A stretch of DNA of 64,000 bases. It comes from Pelomonas sp. Root1444 (GTDB lineage: Bacteria; Pseudomonadota; Gammaproteobacteria; Burkholderiales; Burkholderiaceae_C). The translations under genes and the position numbers were made by a program. Below are positions 34,495 through 43,193 of the stretch, piece after piece. The notes beneath the pieces are model-generated. The model did not search any database. It was not told where the DNA came from and saw only the letters and a program-made list of their open reading frames with translations. The DNA lies in the NCBI RefSeq assembly GCF_001426885.1, contig NZ_LMFP01000003.1, positions 1,361,701 to 1,425,700 of the forward strand, given 5' to 3'. Each line of letters starts with the position of its first letter. Position 1 is the first letter of the stretch.

Positions 34495-36741
34495 TCAGGC
34501 CCTGGCCAGCGCCTGCACCGCGGCCGCGTCCAGCGCGCCGCCATAGATGCGGAAGTCCTGCAGCCGGCCGTTGAAGTACGGGTCCGCGCCGTACTGCGCG
34601 CGGCCCAGCCAGTTGTGCGTCGTGTTGCCGAGCTGGTAGGGCGCCAGGTCCATCGTCGTGATCGAGGACGCAGCCAGACCGTCCACGTACAGCGTGCAGG
34701 TGCGGTCGCGCAGCGTGACGGCCAAGTGCACCCAGCGGCCTTTCGGCAGCGCACCGGTCGACACCGTCTGCTCGCCGAAATAGCTGGTGTTGGTGACGCT
34801 GACACGCATGGCGTCGGGACTGACCAGCAGCGCGAGGTAGGTGATGTCCGTCGATCCGAAGTCGAACACGCGCGCGTTGCCGCGGGTCACGCCGTTCCAC
34901 CAGACCCAGGCGGTCAGCGTCACGTCGCCGGTGCGCGCCAGCAGGCCCACGGGCATTTCAAGGTGACCCGAGCTGCCGTCGAGCACCAGCGCCTGCCGGT
35001 TGGCCTGGCGGCCGGCGCCCCAGGATGCGCCGCCCTTCAGCGCGGCGTTCAGGCCGCGGCCGCTGGTGTCCCGCGCACCGGTGCCCTGGCCGTCGTCGAG
35101 CGGCAGGTTGATCAGCAGCGGTGCATCGAGGTCGACCGTCGATGTGGCGGATGTCGACAGCGTCGCACCGGCGCCGTCCAACGCGCGGATCTGGTACTGC
35201 CAGCGGCCGCCGGTGGCCGACGCGTCGGTCCATGTGTTCAGCTCGCCCGCCGGCACGCGGGCCAGCTCGGTGTAGGCGCTGGAGCCCGCAGCGACGCGCA
35301 TGACGGCATGCACCGCCGCGTCGGCGCTGCCCCACCACGACAGCTGCGCCGCGCCGCCGCGCACGATGGCCTGCACCCCGCTGGGCGGCACGCGGGACTT
35401 CTCCGCATCGCGCGAATAGGTCAGCGTGCCGAAGCTGAGGTCGTCGCCGAGCCAGGTGTTGCCCTCGGGCCGCAGCTGCGCGGCCAGCGCCGTCACCGAC
35501 GGCGCTGCCAGGCCCTTGCGCTTCACGTAGTGGTTGTAGATCGCCTCCCAGCAGGGGCGCAGGTTGGGCCGCCCACCGTCGGAGACGGCCGTGCGCGTGC
35601 CCTGCCGGTTGCTGTAGGTATAGAACGGCAGCGTGTAGAACGCACCCGCGGCGTCGCGCAACTGGGCCTTGGCGACGTACTCGGCACCGGCCAGCAGCCG
35701 GTTGTCATCCATGCCGTACAGGTCGTCGCCCTGGTTCCACGCCATCTCGCACAGGTAGCCCGCCATGCCCAGGCTCAGCGTTGCATGGCCCTGGTCGCGG
35801 CCGCTCTCCTGCCATTGGCCCATGTGGCCGGGGTGGCGGGCGTAGACCATGTGCTGCGACGCGCCGTTGCCACGGCCGTTGCTGACGAAGTAGTCGAGCG
35901 CCTCCTGGTAGACGTCCGCGCGGTCGCAGAAGACGCCGAACGACAGCATGCCCACCAGGCACACGAGGTCCCAGTTGGCCCAGTGGTTGGTGACGTTGGA
36001 GCCGGCGTGGGTCTTCAGGAAGGTGCTGGTCAGCGGGTAGAAATGCTTCAGCAGCCACTGCTGGCAGGCGGCGAGATCGCTGGCGCTCCAGCCGGGGTAG
36101 GTGCGCAGGATCTCCGCCGCGTTGGCCCACTGGTAGCCGTAGATGCCGGCGGCGAGGTAGTGGTCGTTGTTGCCGGTCAACGTCGTCATCGTCGAGACCC
36201 AGGCGTTGACATAACGCACCGCCTGATCGGCATAGGCCTTGTCGCCGGAGACCTTCCAGCGCAGCGCCAGCTGGTAGGCGCGCTGGGCATCCTCGACCAT
36301 CGCGCGGAAGTTCTCGCCCTCGCCACCGCGCACCACGGTGGCCAGTGGCTGTGGGTCGCGGCCCAGCTGCGCGCGGCCGCTGGAGGTCAGCGCCCGGTAG
36401 CCGCCGACCCAGGGCTCGCGGCCGGCGTTGAGCTGGGTGCGCATGCGCGTGAAGTCGGCCTCGGTGTGCAGCAGGCCGGGGTGGACGAAGGTGCGTGCAG
36501 TGCTGGTGCTTGCGACGGCCGCCATGTCGGCCGTCGCGGGGGCCGCCACGGTCGCCGCGCTCGCGGCGCTGCCCGACGCCGTGGCCGCGCCATCGGCCGC
36601 GGCCACGGCGTCGGCACCCGCCCCACCGCTGCCACCGCCGCAGCCGGCCACGCCCAGCGTGCCACCGGTCAGGAGAGCCCGCTGCATCCATTGCCGGCGG
36701 TTGCCGGTGGCAGCGAGAAACGCATCAAGGTCGAAGTCCAT
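34495..36741 (-). CDS. Alginate-lyase-like lipoprotein with C-terminal LamG domain
   Basis: A 748-residue exported protein. N-terminal RRQWMQRALLTGG followed by LGVAGC suggests a Tat-type lipoprotein signal. After an Ala-rich linker comes an alpha-toroid alginate-lyase fold (NHWANWDLVCLVG; HMVYARHPGHMGQWQESGRDQGH), then a short fibronectin-like piece (about 470-540) and a concanavalin/LamG domain (LVLDGSSGHLEMP ... GRLQDFRIYGG). It probably degrades a uronate or other anionic polysaccharide at the cell surface; specificity is uncertain. It stands alone, tail to tail with the histidine kinase. Confidence 0.8.
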   Translation of the reverse strand: MDFDLDAFLAATGNRRQWMQRALLTGGTLGVAGCGGGSGGAGADAVAAADGAATASGSAASAATVAAPATADMAAVASTSTARTFVHPGLLHTEADFTRMRTQLNAGREPWVGGYRALTSSGRAQLGRDPQPLATVVRGGEGENFRAMVEDAQRAYQLALRWKVSGDKAYADQAVRYVNAWVSTMTTLTGNNDHYLAAGIYGYQWANAAEILRTYPGWSASDLAACQQWLLKHFYPLTSTFLKTHAGSNVTNHWANWDLVCLVGMLSFGVFCDRADVYQEALDYFVSNGRGNGASQHMVYARHPGHMGQWQESGRDQGHATLSLGMAGYLCEMAWNQGDDLYGMDDNRLLAGAEYVAKAQLRDAAGAFYTLPFYTYSNRQGTRTAVSDGGRPNLRPCWEAIYNHYVKRKGLAAPSVTALAAQLRPEGNTWLGDDLSFGTLTYSRDAEKSRVPPSGVQAIVRGGAAQLSWWGSADAAVHAVMRVAAGSSAYTELARVPAGELNTWTDASATGGRWQYQIRALDGAGATLSTSATSTVDLDAPLLINLPLDDGQGTGARDTSGRGLNAALKGGASWGAGRQANRQALVLDGSSGHLEMPVGLLARTGDVTLTAWVWWNGVTRGNARVFDFGSTDITYLALLVSPDAMRVSVTNTSYFGEQTVSTGALPKGRWVHLAVTLRDRTCTLYVDGLAASSITTMDLAPYQLGNTTHNWLGRAQYGADPYFNGRLQDFRIYGGALDAAAVQALARA

Positions 36742-36896
36742 CACGGTGAAACAGCCCAGGGCTAGGTTGACAGGCGCCGCGTTGGCGAGCGGCGCATTCT
36801 GTTGTCAATCCCTGCAACGGATGGGCACGGTTTCACTCTGTGACGCTTGGCGTGGTGCCGCATCAACGGCCCCGCCTGCCCCGCACCAAGGCCGTG

Positions 36897-37853
36897 CTAC
36901 TTCGGCACCGCGTCGGCGCGCCGGGCCGCCTCTTCGCGCAGGCAGGTGAGCATCAGCTCGGCACCGGGCGAGAGCTGGTGGCCGCGTCGCGTGACGATGC
37001 CGTAGGCGTCCATGCGCAGGCCGAGCTCGATGTCCAGCACGGTCAGCAGGCCGGCGTCCAGATAAGGCTGCACCAGCTCCTCGGGCAGCGCAACGATCAT
37101 GTCGGACTGCATCAGCAGCTTGGTGACGACGGGCAGCGACAGGGTCTCCACCGCCTGCTGCGGCTGGTCGAGGCCGGCGCTCAGGAACAGCGCCGTGAGG
37201 CGGTCGCGCAGGATGCTGCCGCTGGGCGGCAGGATCCAGGCCTGCGCGGCCAGCTCGGGCAGGCTGAGGTCGTTGCGGCCCGCCAGCGGGTGGCCGGCGC
37301 GCACGATGAGGCTGTGCGGCTCGTCGGTCAACGGCTCGAAGCTGAGTTGCGCGGCGGACTCGCTGTCCAGCACGCGGCCGATGACGAGGTCGAGGTCGCC
37401 GTTCTGCAGCTGCTGCGTCATCAACCGGCTGGTGTCCACCGTGATGGCGACATGCACGCGCGGCTGGCGGGCCTTCAGCGCAACGACGGCGGCCGGCAGC
37501 AGCGTTGTCGACGGCGTCAGCACCGAGCCGACGGCGACGCGGCCGGACAGGCCCGACAGCAGCTCCATGACCTCCTGGTGGCCGGCGTCCAGCTCGGCCA
37601 GCGCGGCGCCGGCGCGGCGGATCATGACCTCGCCATACCAGGTCGGCGCGACGCCGCGCGGCAGCCGCTCGAAGAGCTTCACGCCCAGCGCATGCTCCAG
37701 GTCGGCCAGCAGCTTGGACGCCGCCGGCTGCGTCAGGTTGGCGCCCTGCGCCGCATGCAGGATGGAGCCGTGTCGCCCCAGCTCCACCAACAGCACGAGC
37801 TGGCGGGTCTTGAGATGGGAACGGACGAAACGGTCTGAGCGGGGATCCGACAT
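36897..37853 (-). CDS. LysR-family regulator of sugar cluster (GbpR-like)
   Basis: A 318-residue LTTR. HTH is HAAQGANLTQPAASKLLADLEHALG, close to the GbpR type that controls galactose/arabinose uptake in Azospirillum and Agrobacterium relatives. It is the last gene of the minus-strand sugar cluster, 40 bp after the SDR. The likely operator is the T-N11-A-containing inverted repeat 75 bp upstream of dgoD. ATG at 37853 chosen because the longer frame overlaps the SDR and has no HTH homology. Confidence 0.86.
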   Translation of the reverse strand: MSDPRSDRFVRSHLKTRQLVLLVELGRHGSILHAAQGANLTQPAASKLLADLEHALGVKLFERLPRGVAPTWYGEVMIRRAGAALAELDAGHQEVMELLSGLSGRVAVGSVLTPSTTLLPAAVVALKARQPRVHVAITVDTSRLMTQQLQNGDLDLVIGRVLDSESAAQLSFEPLTDEPHSLIVRAGHPLAGRNDLSLPELAAQAWILPPSGSILRDRLTALFLSAGLDQPQQAVETLSLPVVTKLLMQSDMIVALPEELVQPYLDAGLLTVLDIELGLRMDAYGIVTRRGHQLSPGAELMLTCLREEAARRADAVPK

Positions 37854-37893
37854 GCCGCAATGATGGCAGGTGCGCCTGGTGACGGCGGCGATG

Positions 37894-38661
37894 CTATTCG
37901 TGATAAAGCTGCGAGCGCCCGCCGTCGATGAGGATGTCGGTGGCGTTGATGAAGCGCGCCTCGTCGCTGGCCAGGAACAGCGCCGTGTAGGCCACCTCCT
38001 CGGGCGTGCCGATGCGCTTGCAGGGCAGCAGGTCGATCTGGCGCTGCGCCTCCTCGGGCGGCACGCTGGCCAGCCATTCGACGACGCGCTCGGACAGGAT
38101 GAGCCCGGGCGAGATCGAGTTGACACGCACGTTGCGCGCGGCGTACTCGATGCCCAGCGCCTTGGTCATGCCGATCAGCGCATGCTTGGCGACCGGGTAG
38201 GGAAACGCGCCTGGAACGATGCGATGGCCGTGCACCGAGGCGATGTTGACGATGCTGCCGCCACCGCCGGCCAGCATGCCGGGCAGCACGGCGCGGCTGC
38301 AGTGCAGCGCGCCTTCGAGGTCCACCGCGAAGCAGCGCCGCCACTGCGCCGGCGTCATCGCGAGCGGCTCGGCGAAGACGTTCATGCCGGCGTTGTTGAC
38401 GAGCACGTCGATGCGGCCGAAGCGCTCAGTGCCCGCGGCGGCCATCGCCGCCACCGCCGCCTCGTCGGCGATGTCTGCGGCAATGAACATCGCGTTCGCC
38501 TCGCCCAGCTCGGCCACCAGCGCCTGCCCGTCAGCGTCCGCATTCAGCCCGTTCAGGATGACCTTGGCGCCCTCGGCGATGAACAGCCGGGCGACGGCCT
38601 TGCCGATCCCCTGGGTGGATCCGGTCACCAGCGCGACCTTGCCCTGCAGGCGCATGGTCAT
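37894..38661 (-). CDS. SDR oxidoreductase, probable galactose/arabinose dehydrogenase
   Basis: A 255-residue SDR: TGSTQGIGKAVARLF, NNAG, Ser in NIASVHG and YPVAK active site. No sugar specificity can be read directly, but a pyranose 1-dehydrogenase is the one De Ley-Doudoroff step not otherwise present in this cluster, so D-galactose (or L-arabinose) oxidation to the lactone is the best inference. Starts 3 bp after araH stop. A different role, such as a keto-acid or polyol reductase, remains possible. Confidence 0.7.
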   Translation of the reverse strand: MTMRLQGKVALVTGSTQGIGKAVARLFIAEGAKVILNGLNADADGQALVAELGEANAMFIAADIADEAAVAAMAAAGTERFGRIDVLVNNAGMNVFAEPLAMTPAQWRRCFAVDLEGALHCSRAVLPGMLAGGGGSIVNIASVHGHRIVPGAFPYPVAKHALIGMTKALGIEYAARNVRVNSISPGLILSERVVEWLASVPPEEAQRQIDLLPCKRIGTPEEVAYTALFLASDEARFINATDILIDGGRSQLYHE

Positions 38662-38664
38662 CGC

Positions 38665-39654
38665 TCAGTTCCGGCGCTCGCCCCGGGTCTTCAACTGGTC
38701 GAGCAGGACAGCAGCCAGCAGGATCAGGCCGCGCACGAGGTACTGGTAGAAGGCGTCGACGTTGAGCAGGTTCATGACGTTCTCGACCGTGCCCATGATG
38801 AGCACGCCGATGACGACGCCGAAGATGCGCGCCTTGCCGCCCTGCAGGGACACGCCGCCCAGCACGCAGGCAGAGATGACGTCCAGCTCGAAGCCGGTGG
38901 CCGCGTTGGGCTGGCCGCTGGTGATGCGGGCCGACAGGATCAGGCCGGCCAGCGCGGTGACGACGCCTTGCAGCAGGAAGATCCACACGCGCAGCCGCTC
39001 CACGCGCACGCCGGCCAGGCGCGCGGCCTCGGGGTTGCCGCCAATGGCCAGCGTGTTGCGGCCGAACACCGTGTGGTTGAGCAGCACGCCGAAGATCAGG
39101 AAGCAGAAGGCTGTCATCCAGATCGGCAGCGGCAGGCCGAAGAAGGCGGTGTCGCCGAAGCTGATGAAGCCCTCGTCGGCGATGCCGACCGCCTGGCCCT
39201 GCGAGGCGATGAAGGCCAGGCCGCGCACCATCAGCATGGTCGCCAGCGTGGCGATCAGCGCGTTGACGCGCAGGTAGGCGATCAGCACGCCGTTGCCCGC
39301 GCCGATCAGCGCGCCGGCCATCAGCCCGCCGCCGATGGCCAGGCCCACGCTGCCGGTGCGCTCCAGCACCATCGCCCCCAGCACGCCAGCGAAGGCGATC
39401 GTGGAGCCGACGGACAGGTCGAAGTCACGCGAGGCCAGGCACAACATCATCGTGCAGGCGACCATGCCGATCTGCGCGACCGACAACAGCAGGCCCACGA
39501 TGTTGGCCGACGAGAAGAAGTTCTCGACGCTGAAGGACAACACGACGAAGAGCAGCAGGTAGCCCAGCGTCATGCTGTGCTCCTTGAGCAGGGCACGGGC
39601 GGGAGAGGTCATGGCGGGGCGCGGGGCGGATTGGGGGAGGCTGGTCGTGTTCAT
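38665..39654 (-). CDS. araH: Sugar ABC transporter permease (AraH-like)
   Basis: A 329-residue inner-membrane permease of the ribose/arabinose/galactose (CUT2) group with 8-10 spans; the EAARLAGV loop that contacts the ATPase is visible (GGNPEAARLAGVRVERL). araG ends 2 bp before its start. Substrate by context is galactose or arabinose. Confidence 0.9.
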   Translation of the reverse strand: MNTTSLPQSAPRPAMTSPARALLKEHSMTLGYLLLFVVLSFSVENFFSSANIVGLLLSVAQIGMVACTMMLCLASRDFDLSVGSTIAFAGVLGAMVLERTGSVGLAIGGGLMAGALIGAGNGVLIAYLRVNALIATLATMLMVRGLAFIASQGQAVGIADEGFISFGDTAFFGLPLPIWMTAFCFLIFGVLLNHTVFGRNTLAIGGNPEAARLAGVRVERLRVWIFLLQGVVTALAGLILSARITSGQPNAATGFELDVISACVLGGVSLQGGKARIFGVVIGVLIMGTVENVMNLLNVDAFYQYLVRGLILLAAVLLDQLKTRGERRN

Positions 39655-39656
39655 GA

Positions 39657-41177
39657 TCAATGCAGCGGTGCGGCGGGCACGCCGGAAATGCCATCGGGCA
39701 GGGCCAGCGCGAGGGCGGCGGTCTCGCTGGCGGTGTCGCGCGTGAGCTCGCCGCTGATGCGGCCGTCGCGCATGACGATGAGGCGGTCGGCGATGCCCAG
39801 CACCTCGGGCAGTTCGCTGGAGATGACGATGACGCAGCAGCCCGACGCGGCCACGTCGTGAATGATCTTGTAGATCTCGTTCTTGGCGCCCACGTCGATG
39901 CCGCGCGTGGGCTCGTCGAGGATGAGCACCTTCAGCCCCGGCTCGGCCAGCCAGCGCGCGAGGATGACCTTCTGCTGGTTGCCGCCCGACAGCAAGCGGA
40001 TCTCCTGCTCGCGGCTGGGCGTCTTGATGCGCAGCTTCTTGATGAAGTCGTCGGCGCGCTGCGCCTCCTGGCCGTGGCGCAGGAACACGCCGCCCAGCAG
40101 GCCATGGCGGCGGCAGCTGATGTTGATGTTCTCGGCCACCGAGCTGTGCGCCAGAATGCCCTGCTCCTTGCGGTCCTCCGGGCAGAGCACGATGCCCGCG
40201 GCGATCGCGTCCGCGGGGCTGCTGGCGGCCACGGTATGGCCGTCCAGCAGCACCTCGCCGCCACGGCGCGCATCGGCGCCGTACAGCAGCCGCATCAGCT
40301 CGCTGCGGCCGGCGCCGACCAGGCCGAAGAAGCCCAGCACCTCGCCGCCGCGCATCGCGAAGCTCAGCGGTTCGGGCAGGCGCTCGCTGTGCAGGCCGCG
40401 CGCCTCCAGGCGCATGGGGCCGTGCTGGCGCGCGCGGTAGTCGTAGATGTCCTGCAGCTCGCGGCCCACCATGTCGGCGATCAGCCGCTCGCGCGGCACG
40501 TCGGCCATCACCTCGTGCGTGACGATCTTGCGGCCGTCGCGGAAGATGGTGCAGGCGTCGCACAGCTCGTACAGCTCTTCCAGCCGGTGCGAGATGTAGA
40601 TCAGCGTGCGGCCCTCGGAGCGCAGGCGCTTGACCAGGCGGAACAGGATCTCGGTCTCGCGGTGCGACAGGCTGCTGGTCGGCTCGTCGAAGGCGATGAC
40701 CTTGGCGTCCTGCATGACGGCCTTGCAGATCTCCACCATCTGGCGCTGCGCGATGGACAGCTCGGACAGCCGCATGGCCGGGTCCAGCTCCACGCCGATG
40801 GCGGCAAGCTGTTCGGCCACCATGCGGCGCGCGGCCTTGTGGTCGACGAACCCCATGCGCGTGGGCAGCCGGCCCAGCAGCACGTTCTCGGCCACGGTCA
40901 GCTCGGAGACGTACTGCAGCTCCTGGTGGATGATGGCCACGCCGGCGGCGATGGCGTCGCCCGCGGACGTGAAGTGGCGCTCCTGGCCGTCGATGAGCAG
41001 CCGGCCGCCGTCGGGCTTGTACTGGCCGCCGAGGATCTTCAGCAGCGTGCTCTTGCCGGCGCCGTTCTCGCCGAGCAGACCCATGACCTGGCCTGGCCGT
41101 GCCTCGAAGCTGACCCCGTTCAGCGCCTTGACGCCGGGGAACACCTTGCTGATGTTGTCGAACTGCAGGGAAGACAT
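39657..41177 (-). CDS. araG: Sugar ABC transporter ATPase (AraG-like, duplicated)
   Basis: A 506-residue protein with two ATPase modules. The first has [28 protein letters not shown] and DEPTSSLS; the second has the degenerate P-loop [15 protein letters not shown] and [16 protein letters not shown] with [10 protein letters not shown], typical of CUT2 systems. ATG at 41177 begins [12 protein letters not shown] repeat-bearing 121-bp gap separates it from araF. Confidence 0.94.
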   Translation of the reverse strand: MSSLQFDNISKVFPGVKALNGVSFEARPGQVMGLLGENGAGKSTLLKILGGQYKPDGGRLLIDGQERHFTSAGDAIAAGVAIIHQELQYVSELTVAENVLLGRLPTRMGFVDHKAARRMVAEQLAAIGVELDPAMRLSELSIAQRQMVEICKAVMQDAKVIAFDEPTSSLSHRETEILFRLVKRLRSEGRTLIYISHRLEELYELCDACTIFRDGRKIVTHEVMADVPRERLIADMVGRELQDIYDYRARQHGPMRLEARGLHSERLPEPLSFAMRGGEVLGFFGLVGAGRSELMRLLYGADARRGGEVLLDGHTVAASSPADAIAAGIVLCPEDRKEQGILAHSSVAENINISCRRHGLLGGVFLRHGQEAQRADDFIKKLRIKTPSREQEIRLLSGGNQQKVILARWLAEPGLKVLILDEPTRGIDVGAKNEIYKIIHDVAASGCCVIVISSELPEVLGIADRLIVMRDGRISGELTRDTASETAALALALPDGISGVPAAPLH

Positions 41178-41218
41178 GTCAGTTTCTATTGCCGCAGCTG
41201 CGGCTCGTATGCCTGGAA

Positions 41219-41294
41219 CTTGGGGGCCGAGCGTCGGGCCGCGCCCAAGCCGGCCCCGCGGGGGACCGGCCAAGGTACGCCTTGGACGAGGGGC
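41219..41294 (-). repeat. Hairpin-dense intergenic repeat, copy B
   Basis: Within the araF-araG gap, starting 5 bp after the araF stop. On the minus strand it matches copy A at 19147-19283 in its outer blocks but lacks the 11-bp hairpin insert found there. CCAAGG and CCTTGG can pair around CGTA. A separate 14-bp palindrome GCCGCAGCTGCGGC lies at 41191-41204. Sited in an operon between binding-protein and ATPase genes, it could stabilise araF mRNA and lower araG expression. Confidence 0.65.
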
Positions 41295-41298
41295 TGGG

Positions 41299-42276
41299 TC
41301 ACAACCCCATCTGCTTGCGCAGCTCGGCCTGGTTCTTGCGCGTCATCAGCGTGCCGCTGGTCAGCGTGACGGGCGGGGGCGCCTTGCCCTGGGTGGCCCA
41401 TTCGAAGACCGCGACGGCCGTCTCGTAGCCGTGGCGCTTGGGGCTGATCAGCACCGTGCCGTAGAAGGCCGTCGGCGTGGGCTTGGTGAACTCGTTGAGC
41501 GCCGTCTGGCTGCCGCCGATGCCAATGGCCAGCATCGCGTCCTGCTTGATGCCACGGCCTTCGCCGGCGCGCACGGCGCCCAGCGCGGCTTCGTCGTTCA
41601 GCCCGAACGCCACCCAGCGCTTGAACTTGGCGTTCTTCGTGAACGCGATGTTGGCGGCGTTGAAGGCGCTCTCGGTGTCGGTCTTGGCCTGCGGCGCATC
41701 GACGATGTTGGCGACCGGCACGCCGGCGGCCTTCAGCGCGTCCACGGCACCCATGGTGCGGTCCTTGGCGGTGGGCAGCTGGTCGAAGGCCACGCGCAGC
41801 ACGCCGACCTCGTCGAGCTTCCAGCCGCGCGCCTTCATCTCCTCCAGCAGGCCCACGCCCACCTGCTTGCCGATCTCGTAGCCCGAGATGCCCATGTGCG
41901 GGATGTCGGCGATGGGCTTGCCGGCGCCGTCGACGAGCTGGTCGTCCACCGACATGACCTTGAGGTTGTGACGCTTGGCGGCGCGGTTGACGGCCACGCC
42001 CAGCTTCACGTCGGGCGCGCAGATGACGAAGCCGGCGGCCTTCTGCGCGGCCAGGTTGTCGATGGCGGCCATCATCTTCTCGCCGTTGGGGATGCCGATC
42101 TTCACCAGCGTGAAGCCCTTGTCCTTGGCGGCCTGCTCGGCGAAGCGCCATTCGTCCTGGAACCAGGGCTCCTCGGCCTGCTTGACGAGGAAGCCGATCT
42201 TGACCGGCTCGGCGGCGTGCAGCGCGAAAGGCGTGGCCAGCAGGGCCAGGGTGAGGGCGCGTCGTTGCATCTTCAT
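41299..42276 (-). CDS. araF: Periplasmic sugar-binding protein (AraF-like)
   Basis: A 325-residue type-1 periplasmic binding protein. It has the signal peptide [17 protein letters not shown] and the mature start [25 protein letters not shown], which matches arabinose/galactose binders. It delivers the sugar to AraG/AraH. Its ATG overlaps the lactonase gene stop by 4 bp. Arabinose versus galactose preference cannot be read here; the neighbouring galactonate genes favour galactose. Confidence 0.9.
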   Translation of the reverse strand: MKMQRRALTLALLATPFALHAAEPVKIGFLVKQAEEPWFQDEWRFAEQAAKDKGFTLVKIGIPNGEKMMAAIDNLAAQKAAGFVICAPDVKLGVAVNRAAKRHNLKVMSVDDQLVDGAGKPIADIPHMGISGYEIGKQVGVGLLEEMKARGWKLDEVGVLRVAFDQLPTAKDRTMGAVDALKAAGVPVANIVDAPQAKTDTESAFNAANIAFTKNAKFKRWVAFGLNDEAALGAVRAGEGRGIKQDAMLAIGIGGSQTALNEFTKPTPTAFYGTVLISPKRHGYETAVAVFEWATQGKAPPPVTLTSGTLMTRKNQAELRKQMGL

Positions 42277-43193
42277 GGTGTGTCTCCTTGGTCTTCAAAC
42301 AGGGCGTCCGCGACGCCTAGCGCCTGGGGCAGGCGCAGCCCGAACAGGCTGCCGGACAGCGGCTGCGCGGCGAGCGCATCGCGGCCCAGGTCCGTGCGGG
42401 CGGTGGTGAGCATCAATTGGTCGCCGCCCTCGCCGCCGATGGCGGGGCAGCTCGTGTGGGCGGCCGGCGCGGTGAACACCGCCATCAGCTGCCCCTCGGG
42501 GTCGTAGCGCGCCACGCGGCCCGCGCCCCATTGCGCGTTCCACAGGCAGCCTTGGGCGTCGATGACGGAGCCGTCGGGGGAGGCGCCGGCATGGTCGATC
42601 TGCGTGAACGGGCGGATGTTGGCGACCTGCGCGGTCTCGGCGTCGTAGTCGCACCGCTGGATGCGCCGGGACATCGAGTCGCAGAAGTACATCGTGCGAC
42701 CGTCCAGGCTGAAGCAGATGCTGTTGGCGATGGCCACCGCCGGCAGAGCCAGGCGGCGCAGGCCGTGGTCCGTCGAGTACTGGTAGAAGCTGGCGATGGG
42801 GCGCTTTTCCTTCGCCTCGTTCAGCGTGCCGAAGACGAAGCGGCCGCTGCGGTCGGTGCGACCGTCGTTGATGCGGGTGCGTGGCTCGGCGGCGTCGACG
42901 GGTGCGAGGGTCTGCAGCTGGGTCAGCTCCAGGTTCTCCCCCAGCGTCGCGATGGCCACGCGCTTGGCCAGGCCCAGCAGCACGCGGCCGGAGCGGCAGT
43001 GGGCGAAGCTGCCGAGGCGATCCGGCAGGCGGCAGAACTGCGGCCCCGACGCGCCGGGCTTCCAGGCATGGAGCGTGGCGGCCTCGATGTCGGTCCACCA
43101 CCAGCGGCCGCCGTGCCACAACAGGCCTTCGCCGAGCGTGGCGTTGTGGGCCAGCACGAGGTCGAGCCTCGCCTCCGTCACCACGACATTCAT
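42273..43193 (-). CDS. SMP-30/gluconolactonase-family sugar lactonase
   Basis: A 306-residue six-bladed propeller lactonase. LGEGLLWHGGRWWWTDIE and NDGRTDRSGRFVFGTLN carry Ca/Zn ligand residues (Glu, Asn, Asp), and CFSLDGRTMYFCDS is a further conserved blade. It hydrolyses the 1,4- or 1,5-lactone formed by sugar dehydrogenation, giving galactonate (or arabinonate). Overlaps GH35 by 4 bp upstream and araF by 4 bp downstream. Confidence 0.9.
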   Translation of the reverse strand: MNVVVTEARLDLVLAHNATLGEGLLWHGGRWWWTDIEAATLHAWKPGASGPQFCRLPDRLGSFAHCRSGRVLLGLAKRVAIATLGENLELTQLQTLAPVDAAEPRTRINDGRTDRSGRFVFGTLNEAKEKRPIASFYQYSTDHGLRRLALPAVAIANSICFSLDGRTMYFCDSMSRRIQRCDYDAETAQVANIRPFTQIDHAGASPDGSVIDAQGCLWNAQWGAGRVARYDPEGQLMAVFTAPAAHTSCPAIGGEGGDQLMLTTARTDLGRDALAAQPLSGSLFGLRLPQALGVADALFEDQGDTP

